Source of the DNA: Nereocystis luetkeana
Taxonomy: Eukaryota > Sar > Phaeophyceae > Laminariales > Laminariaceae
Direction: 5' to 3'
DNA length: 64,000 nt
NCBI GenBank assembly: GCA_031213475.1
Contig: JARUPZ010000026.1
Coordinates: 1,566,501-1,630,500, forward strand
Positions 55,451 through 64,000 of this stretch are shown here, piece after piece (within the stretch, counting starts at the first letter, position 1; the number at the start of each line of letters is the position of its first letter). The translations under genes and the position numbers were made by a program. The notes beneath the pieces were generated by a model. It ran no database searches. It was not told the DNA's origin and saw nothing but the letters and a program-made list of their open reading frames with translations.

Positions 55451-56044
55451 AGCGCGGATTGACTTGGGGACGCATGACAGTTACGGTGGAGTACTTGTAT
55501 AATATAGAACCTCAAGTACGTGTATATATCCCCCCATGGGGGCAAGTAAGAAACGCTAAAAATACATAAATACAAGGTTCCCCCCCGGGAAGTGCATAGG
55601 GGAGTGGCGCAAGAGCGAACTAATGCTCGTATGAAATACCTGCACACCAGTTGAGAACTAACTGCATCCATCTATCATGCGAAGAACACACACGCTTTTT
55701 ACTAAGGACAGACTAGATAGTGCCGTTAGTAGAAATAGTGAGCGATCATGTTAATTTACTACTATATACAATGAAACGAAAGAGGGTATTATACCGGTAA
55801 GTGGATATTGATCTAAGAACAGATGACTCGCGGCGATCATTTCGTTGCTTGCGGCTAAAAACATATTTACAATAAGTTGCATGTGATCGAGGTTGCGTTA
55901 TATTACCTTGTGACCGGCTGAGTAAAATCCAGCACATACATACAAAATACGTTCATTCCTCCCTAAAAAAAAACGTTTTTGGCGCTCTGGATCAAAACAA
56001 ATCTTCACGGACACGGAGTAGAAGATGCTCGAAAAACACTCGTA
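55451..56044. other. DNA between the direct repeats, first part
   Basis: No coding sequence recognised. Confidence 0.3.
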
Positions 56045-56225
56045 GTCCGAGTACTGAGAGTGTTGAAGTACCGGAGGCCAATATCGGGTGAGCACTGAGA
56101 AGGCCCAACTACTGGGAGTATATACTGAGAGTATGAGCAGTACGGAGGACAATATATAGTGAGTACTGAGAAGCCGCAGCTACTGAGAGTATACTGAGAG
56201 TATGGGCAGTACGGAAGCTCGAGAA
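56045..56225. repeat. Tandem repeat, ~72-bp unit, GAGTACTGAGA-rich
   Basis: TACTGAGAGTATGRGCAGTA and GTGAGYACTGAGAAG blocks recur about 72 bp apart, with two to three units. Confidence 0.8.
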
Positions 56226-56683
56226 TACAGGCAAGAATATGTACCCGCGGTAGTAGTATTGAAACACGAAATACTTGGAGTACAGAAAATATCTGACGTG
56301 CAGAACCTCGAATCGAATCCCGAATTAGTGCTAGCCCAAAAGTATCCGCAGAGTTGTATCCTCAGTATATAGTAGCAGTGCAGAACCTCGAAATACTACA
56401 CAGTAATACTGTGCGAGTACTCGCAGTATCTATCTGCTGCTGCTGCAGTGAGATCCCGGAATACCGCGAGTAGACGAAGTAGCACCTACAGTATTTCTCT
56501 CGAACATACTTTGATTGAGTCCCAAGTTCGGAGCAACTAACTAAACTGCTGCGAAAGGTTTGGGTGGATGAGCGCACGCCAAGCGTATGCGCGCCCAAAC
56601 TCACAGGCATAGCGTGAAAACACAGAACTTGTCGACTAAGTGTATCATACGCGTAAAGAGCACGTCAGAAAAGCAAGGTGGGT
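56226..56683. other. DNA between the direct repeats, second part
   Basis: GCAGAACCTCGAA occurs at 56299 and 56379. No gene seen. Confidence 0.35.
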
Positions 56684-56776
56684 GTACTGTAGACATTTAG
56701 GTTGGACGGTGGCGGTAGTATCACGGCGTCACATACATACATCACCATGAGTATTGCAGGTTGTCAGCGAAAACAC
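56684..56776. repeat. Direct repeat, unit 2
   Basis: See 55359-55450. The two units are 1.32 kb apart in the same orientation, which would fit short LTRs of a small element or a segmental duplication. Confidence 0.9.
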
Positions 56777-58906
56777 TCGAAACACGAATGGAATAGTTAC
56801 ACCACAGAAAATACAATTTGACAGTGAGGTTAAATTCGCTTCCGAACCATGGGTACCGACAAGCGCCGATGCAGTGCCCTTGAACAAAGTTTTTCATGAG
56901 GGAAGGATGGCCTCGACTCCGACCAGAATCGCCACTCCTCGTACGACAGCAACGAACAAGCAGAAAACGGACCTACTGGGTACCATGTATATACTTAGCG
57001 GCGCCATCGCACTGAGCTTGGAAATACAGAGTACCGACGACGCGCGCGCAGGCCCAAGAAGAATATTCTCCAGCAGAACGAAATACCGACAAATGTTTCC
57101 GAGAGCACCGGATAAGCCTGGACTGTATCCGTCGAATCGAACGTTCCAATAAAAATTATGGAGACTGGAATGGCAGGAAACCCGGGGCCACGAGATGCTT
57201 GGATGCGACCGTGGCTTAAACGACACGTGGTGGCTAGCAATAACTTGTTTTGCTAGGCGATCGCCTGCAAAAAAAAAGAATACGAACACTATGCCATGGC
57301 AATACGAGTACTTAGTGCAAGGAAAAAAATACTATCTATTAATCACATGATATTTTCCGTTGAACCCTACAATCCCACATGGATACGAAACGTCAAGTAT
57401 TACGATAGGTATATACACGTGGTCCAAACTGTCAACTACAGGTTTTACCGTGCAGAGTATGGTGCATATGTACGAGAGCGGGTTGATTCCGGCAAAAACG
57501 AAAAAAAATAAGGGCACGGTAGTTGAGTCGAAAACACAGTCCTCTACGCTTCTAATCATGTGCATTAAAAACTGTGTTACTCAGCACAATTCGATGTTGT
57601 ACTGGTCAACGTCTATACCTCGTGAATACTACAACAATCGCACCAATTGAAGGTGTCACACGTAGCGTGCGAGAACCGAGAAGGAGCATCCATATGTAAA
57701 AGCTGCTGTCACTGAAGATGATAAGGTGTTTTTTACCGTTGCTGTGGATTTGTTTGTTTCGCCATGATGGTTGTCGAGAAACAAGACATATCACTAGCTA
57801 CTCACAACTCTAGCTGCTGGTCTTCAGGCAAGTACGGTAGTAGCGATACCCACACCCTGGTAAACCATGCCATGCAGAACATCCCACGACTCCCACAGCC
57901 GCGTGTGGTTGCTCCTGGAGCTAGATTGTGCGATCCCTTGCAAGCGGAGGGCACCTAGCTTAACAACGTCGTGAAACGATGATTTGCCGTTGAGCGACAT
58001 AGTTCCCTACCACCAGAAACCATATTCGTTATGACCGACGACCTGGGCGCAACTTCCGATCGTACCGCCTCCTGTGCAACGGTTGTCGTACGTACCGAGT
58101 GTTCGGGCGGGTCGCCTATCCTATAGTACGCGGCACCGGAGCAGCCGGAGGTTGAACCGGGTCGATTGCGGGGCATTTATTGATTGCCATCGCTTGCGGT
58201 GTAGACGACAACCTTTAGGTACCGTCAGGAACAACAAATGCGTGGATGGTGAGCGTCATTACCAGGGGGATCTGTCGGACAGTTGAATAGGTTTTTCGTA
58301 TGAAAGCCCCAGCAGACTGGGGAATCAGCACAGGCTTGGTTCGAGTGCCTTAGATCCGAAAACTCAATGCCCTTACTCGCACCCGTAGGCTTCGACACAA
58401 GGCGATTGGCGCCCATATCCTGTCTTTTACATCCTCAACTTCTTCCCGCACACCTTTGCTGGGGCAGGAAGCATTGGAAACAAAGTGTTCACGATTTATG
58501 CAAGAGAACATTGCTTGAGCAGAGTCCGGAAGGCATTCCAGGGGCGCCATCGTACGTCCCCACAGTGTGACGTCGCGCCACTACAATACAGACATGAGAA
58601 GAGATGCAGCGTCGTGAAACTGAATGCATCGCCATCACTGCATGATTCAGGGAAGCAAGATAGCGTGGCAAACGTCGACAGCGCTATCGGCTGGTCTAGT
58701 CGTGCCTACTGACACAAGACAATGCCGTTAAAGCGCGCGCCCGTTTGTGACGGTAAGCCTGGCGCAAACCTCGCGTGCGGGTGTGTGGAAACAAGCTCAA
58801 CGGCCAACCGCACCGCCCTCGAACGGATTCGGGGATACTTGTAATCTGTACGTGAGATTCGACGGGGGCGAGCAAAACTTGACTGCATCAGATACATAAT
58901 AAAAAG
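56777..58906. other. No recognised gene over 2.1 kb
   Basis: Contains a 132-codon plus-strand ORF (56754-57152) and several shorter ones without motifs; none can be supported as a gene. Confidence 0.3.
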
Positions 58907-58970
58907 GCAGGCACTTTGCGCATCAAGGCAGTAAGCAGGCACTTCGCGCGTCAAGGCAGTAAGCATCCAT
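58907..58970. repeat. Short tandem duplication, ~30-bp unit
   Basis: GGCACTTYGCGCRTCAAGGC followed by AGTAAGCA occurs twice in tandem. Confidence 0.85.
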
Positions 58971-61900
58971 TTCGCCGAGGTAAACCCGTCACTATTAATA
59001 GATGAACCGAGGGCTCTCATCACAATCGCTGAACACAAACTTGAGTTTTAGTTTTGTTTGGGGAGACGCGATGACAGTAATAATGCACAACGTTTGAAAC
59101 ATATTTTTTGAAACAGAGGTTATCACCACCAACAGGTCTGCGTGTTGAATATCGGGGGCAAAGGCAAGTAGAGAGTTAATAAAACACGGGGAACCCCTCA
59201 GGTCAAGCTTCGAGTTGAGGTTAGCTAACCTGGCTCAAACAATGAAACAACAATGGAACAAACAAGTCGCAATGATGTGGGACCGTATTTCACAATGGTT
59301 GCTCACAACCTCTAGCTGTGAATTGGCGAAGGGTACGTATTATAGCTTGCACTTTTCGGTTGCGTTTTTCCTTTGATCGTCGTCGTAGAATATTGGGAAA
59401 ATGCTTCTTCTGCTGTTGCGCGTGCAGTGCTGCCATTGCTGTTATTCGCAGTCTGTCCGGCCACTCCTGAAGGCGTCCATCCACGACCCTAGTCATACAA
59501 TGTAGCCATGATTAGTGTATACTCCCGAAAATGAACAAGGCGCAACAAGCACTGGCCTGCGGTCAAGTGTTTGTTCGACCACCAACAAAAAATGAAACGC
59601 TGATTACTACCTGGTACTTTATACCAGGTATCTCCTGAGACCGCGTTTCTGTCTTGCATCGCACTCGTGCACGACACTCAAGCCCTTTGAGGTACAATGC
59701 GTGTGTCTCGGCCGGTTTGAAGCGACACACTCCTCCAAATCAGTGGGTTAGTCGGTCGCGCTGCTCGAGGCTGATGATGTCAACCGTCGACAAAACAAAA
59801 AAAGCACTATAAACACTACAACCCTAGTCTTCATGCCATCAGCGGCAACAGCAGTATGCCTCGAAACACAGGCACACTCGAATTGATACTCCCGAGCAAC
59901 CAAGCTTTTTAGATGACATGAAAGACAGGTCGATGCGGCACACGTCTAGTTTCAAAGGCACCCTGTGACAGACGCTTCCCTCGTACACTCCCGGGTCTCG
60001 AATTGCTGCGCTTTAGTGGTGATGCTTTGGCCGTGTAATGCCGTGTTGTAGTTCGGTGGCCGTTTTCTACTACAGGTAGGTGCGGTATGCCTTTCATTTA
60101 TTCGTGCGTATGTTCCAACACGACTCGACCTGAGCGGGAACAATCCCTTCAGGCTAATCTGACATATTGGGCAACCTAACCTTGAGATCATAGTTTGTTT
60201 GGGGAGTTCTCCGGTTATTTTTGTTTCCGGTACAGGCGCTTTCGTATCATGCTGGTCCGAGATATGTTAACCTGAACACCAAAACGAAAAGGTATTCAAC
60301 TCTCATGTATCCTCATACTGAGGCTACGTAACGATGAACGTCGATCACATCTGGACAGGATACTTCTATTCGTTGGGGAGACACCAATGGAGAGAATGCT
60401 TACACTCTGAGATATCACCGTGCGAACTCGATCTTAGACAAAACCTGACATACACCGCGTCCGCCCACCCTTGACGGAAACATGACCGCACGGGGGAAAT
60501 TTGGAGGCCCCCGGTCTCCAGCCGATTAACCTGACGCGCGTTTGGCGGGGTATTACCCGGCCTGTATTTCGGTGCTTTACCCCGAAGGTAGGCAAAGCCG
60601 GGGAAAATAGGACGCGCCTGTGATGACGACCTAAATGCATGTATAGGTACGATAGTTTCCATTTTCTTTCCGACTCCTCTGAGTCCATCACCCACGAGTT
60701 CTACCTACGCCATATTCGATTCAAGTGAGCATCATGTACCGCGTATCTTCTTTTCGTTGGGAACATACTGCATATATATCGATAGGCTGCTACGTAAGAG
60801 TCGTGTCTTAGCGGGGCAGCTGTTTCCACTAGTGCAGGTACTGCTCCTGCTTCGACGAAGAACCAATCCAAAATTGAACGGGAGTCAAGACACAAATGTT
60901 GGATTCTCATTTTCCCGGGAACTGGTTCGTTTTCTAATCAGCATCCTCGGGTAATAGTTTCTGGGCCAGCAAACGGCTAATATGCGCTTGGTCAAATTGG
61001 CTGCGCGTGCAAGGCTGGTGTTTATTTCGAAAGGAATTCAAGCATACCATACTGCATCTCTGTAGTATGCAAGGGGATTTTGCCCCGGCAGGCTGGCGCC
61101 CGCTACCTGCTGCGCTTCTGCAAGTATACGTCAAGGATAAAAACATATAGAGCTAGCAAATACGACAGCATTTCCAAGAGGAACGTAGCGGTACAGACAA
61201 CAACGAACAAATACAAGGGAGATAAAAAACATGACCTCCTTTTGCAGGTGTACGGCAAATGGTTGAAGGCTGTGTGACGATAGAGAACGCTTTCTCCGAG
61301 CTCGTGATCCAATAAGGGAATGCACAGTGAACTGGAGTTCCCTGTAACCAAACCGGAACCCCGCGCATGTCTATCACTCACACGATCGCCAGACGACATC
61401 GCCGCTTCTTGAAAGGGTCAAATGTGGGAGTATGTGGGATGCCTGTTGCGTGAGCGTGAACTAAGGCGACGCGAGTAACAGAGGTCCCACCTGACATCAA
61501 AACCCAATTAATAATCGATCGACGTATTTTAGCGATCCTGCGAGTACAACACATACGTAGGATGCCCGTCGGTCTCATAGAGGGCTCAACTCTACTTCGC
61601 GCATCCTTGTAGAATATCGAGCTAGAAAACGCTCGCTCTATCGTAATACAGACTACCGGTACAGCATATGTCGTGCATTTGTGTAAGGAAGTTCAGTGTT
61701 CTCGTTTCAGTTTGGTTGATGTCTTGCTCCTTGTGATTTGCACCACTTTTCCCCTCGTGGCAGTGCCGTCGCGTTTGCGGCCTCTACATGATTACATCCA
61801 TGACAAAAAAGGTATAAGCGGAACAAGCGGCGGGTCCCAAGCCGATGCTGCGCAGCGCCCTTTCATGCTATTGTAGTAAGGTATCCCGAGACAACACACA

Positions 61901-62490
61901 CGATCGTCAGACAACGTCGACCGAACAATTGAGGATTCGATATAGGAGTTTGAGTGACGCGGGATGCCTGCGAAGGCAGCGCCAACTACCGTAGGGCCAC
62001 GCGAAGAACAGGGTCTACGGCACCAGCTTGGCTCTGATGTAGCCGTCTGTCATGGCACGTTTGCGGATGGACATAACTCCATCTCGGTGACGTTTCCTTA
62101 CAATCGACACGAAGATGGAGGCATACACGCGCCAAAATTTGCGGTGCAAGCTCTATTTCGGATGATAACTTCACAAAAAAAGAGTGCGGTATATCATGAT
62201 CACGATTTAACCTAGATCTATGAACACCATCAGCTGACCGCCAACAGGCCCAGCGCCAGGCAAGACCGGTAAAAACATTTTAAATCCAGTCAGGCATTTA
62301 ATTTTTCCTTGGTGCAATAGTGTGTCTTGAACAGAGAGTGTTCGCGATATAAATTATCCAACCAATAATTCCAATAAACTAGAAAGAGGCCATACTCATT
62401 GCGTTTAGTTTCGACTGTGTTTGCGTCGAGCCAATCGTCGAAATTTTATCAGTTCACAAAACCTAAAAGAAAAAGTATCCAAAAAAGGAA
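58971..62490. other. No recognised gene over 3.5 kb
   Basis: ORFs are short (up to 109 codons at 60366-60695) and motif-free. Two TACCWGGTA sites at 59608 and 59622 face each other six bases apart. Confidence 0.3.
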
Positions 62491-62554
62491 ATGTCAGTTG
62501 GCATTGTGAAGAACAGCAACAACACCCGACTTTTCGAGGATAGGTATTCGTATG

Positions 62555-63075
62555 TGAAAGCGGCAGCGGCACAGCGACAGCAGCAACACAGCAAAGCAGT
62601 AGCAAGAGCAGCGGCGGCGGTGGTGGCGGTGGTGGCTAATGCGGCCGAGGTGGTGGCTGCACAGCTAGCATTGTTTTGTACAGCTGTCGTACGCAGCCCG
62701 AAAAGGAGATAGCAATTGCCACCACAAATATGGTAGACACATCATCATCTAGGGTTATGTCTACATATACGGTTTGACCTCCCCTGTTGCTGCTCCTGCT
62801 GCTGCTGCTATACCGCCGCCGCAGTCAACGCCACTTCTACCCCCGTCGCTGTTGCTCCTGTTACTCGCTCCAGCTGGTACCGCGAACACAAAAACTAAGC
62901 CGGCTGTTGTGCCAGGTTGTGCTCCGCGATGCATTGCGGATCCCGAAGCAGCAGCAGCAGCAGCAGCAGCAGCACGGCGGCACCAGCACCAGCACCAGTA
63001 GCACGAGCACAGCGAAAGAAGCAACACCAGCGACGGTAGCGGCAGCGTCACGGTTGCGGCGGCGGCCAGCTCCCC
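62555..63075. repeat. GCN/CAG triplet-rich tract
   Basis: Imperfect CAG, GCG, GGT and CTG runs, for example 62570-62660, 62785-62825 and a CAG run at about 62948-62976. ORFs on both strands give Ala, Gln, Leu or Arg runs in every frame, so coding cannot be judged. Some of it may be exonic, as brown-algal proteins often carry such runs. Confidence 0.7.
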
Positions 63076-63511
63076 TTTGGAGTATTTCACTGTTGTGTGG
63101 TGTTCCCGTTGCCGCTCGCGTGTTCTCTGTGTGTTCGCATTACAGTTACCCCTCCCTCACTATCCTGGTTGCGACTTGAGAGATTCGGGTAAAAAGCTCG
63201 GGGCATGTAGACGAAACATATAGACGGATGGAGCGCGAATGAACGTGAAGTAAAGTTTAGCCCAAAGGGTTCACTTATTCGGGAAATTCTGGCATTTTTG
63301 TTTGTCAAGTTCATCCAACTGGTACCTGGTATTCGTTGTTTCTTTGGATGAACTTTTAAGTGAGTTTCGTCTTCGTTTCTTGTCGGAAACGCTGCTGCAA
63401 ATATCAGCACAAAACCTGGCTCGACGCTTCACGTATGTACAGCTCCTGTTCGTTTGCCATCGATTTATATCGACCCCTCAACGGTGTGAGGCCTTTCAAA
63501 TCGGAGGTGTG
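63076..63511. other. No recognised feature
   Basis: A TACCTGGTA site lies at 63323-63331. Confidence 0.3.
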
Positions 63512-63630
63512 CTATTACGGGGGGCCATCTTAAATAAGACCAGATATTGTTAGTAAAAATAGGGATATAGGTAGGTTTTCGTGTGTACCGTAGGTCGTAC
63601 CATGGTGTTTTAATTAATATGGACCCCCGA
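63512..63630. mobile_element. MITE, CTATTACGGGGG family, copy 3 (diverged)
   Basis: Starts CTATTACGGGGGGCCATC, keeps CCAGATATTGTTAGTAAAAA and TAGGTTTTCGTGTGTACCGT, and ends ATATGGACCCCCGA. The right TIR is shorter and altered compared with the copy at 38954. Confidence 0.75.
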
Positions 63631-64000
63631 CATATGAAATGCGGTGTACCGGGTAGCTCTGCCTGAGCATTTTTTTCGACGCTAAACACAAACCGAGTAC
63701 CTTGTAGGTACCAGGCACTTTATACTACCCTTGGTACAACGGGACCCTATCTACACATACCGGCATAATTTTATTAACCGTACACACGTATACAAGGAGT
63801 ATTCCATAATAGTCTTCCACACACGCACTACTGTTTGGGGGTGGTGATATGTATTTTTTCGGGCGAAAAATAAAAGTGGTTTTCGGCCGTTCTTAGTTGA
63901 TATAATTTATCATCGATAAACCAATCAAAACGTAGCGGAACGTCACACACATCACCAGAACAGGCAGAATAGTTCGACTGGGGTGGCACTGCTTGGGGTG
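63631..64000. other. No recognised feature at window end
   Basis: Nothing seen beyond short ORFs. Confidence 0.3.

Noticed and set aside
1..64000. Bacterial or organellar origin
   Set aside because: Coding density is very low, introns with GT..AG borders are conserved between paralogues, and LINE, SINE and MITE families are present.

Overview
This window looks like nuclear DNA from a stramenopile, most probably a brown alga (Phaeophyceae) or a close relative. The main clue is a long protein (48.8-51.4 kb, minus strand) built from tandem EsV-1-7 cysteine/histidine motifs, a family expanded in brown algae and first noticed in the Ectocarpus virus EsV-1. Genes split by roughly 0.8-1.3 kb introns with GT..AG borders, many low-complexity triplet tracts and a heavy load of degenerate transposons fit this. 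There are no bacterial-style operons, ribosome-binding sites or dense ORFs. The genus cannot be fixed from the sequence alone.

Region by region. 1.9-5.4 kb (minus) holds a damaged copy of a multi-exon, multi-pass membrane protein gene. A second, open copy with the same intron positions lies at 25.4-29.0 kb (minus). Between them are a LINE 3' tail (9.4-9.8 kb), a 122-bp MITE (10.1 kb), Ty1/copia-like gag remnants (11.6-13.2 kb), low-complexity DNA, a dispersed repeat (15.3-16.1 kb), a broken Gln/Tyr-rich and Glu-rich coding region (16.1-17.6 kb), a SINE body (18.1 kb), PIF1-type helicase remnants (21.0-21.7 kb) followed by a tandem repeat, and copies of a ~220-bp dispersed repeat (22.7, 28.1 and 29.2 kb). 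31.1-33.0 kb is non-coding and packed with TAACAT/ATGTTA palindromes; it contains a piggyBac-like MITE bounded by TTAA. 33.8-36.3 kb is a non-LTR retrotransposon (minus) with a mutated YADD box. A tRNA-headed SINE (38.2 kb) and a truncated sister LINE carrying a nested MITE (38.8-40.2 kb) follow.

40.9-47.0 kb is a nested, nearly symmetric inverted structure: outer terminal inverted repeats, inner TIR-like copies, two divergent copies of an unrecognised protein-coding segment in opposite orientation, and a degenerate second-family LINE in the middle. 48.8-51.4 kb is the EsV-1-7 gene, with a 123-bp tandem duplication starting about 15 bp upstream of its ATG and candidate plus-strand exons beyond (51.7-52.4 kb). 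The last 11 kb holds repeats, triplet tracts and a third MITE copy, with no convincing gene.

Only two loci look like functional host genes: the EsV-1-7 protein and membrane-protein copy B. Most of the rest is transposon-derived or unassigned. The strongest unexplained signal is the 9-bp palindrome TACCWGGTA, which I count 16 times in 64 kb against about 0.5 expected by chance.
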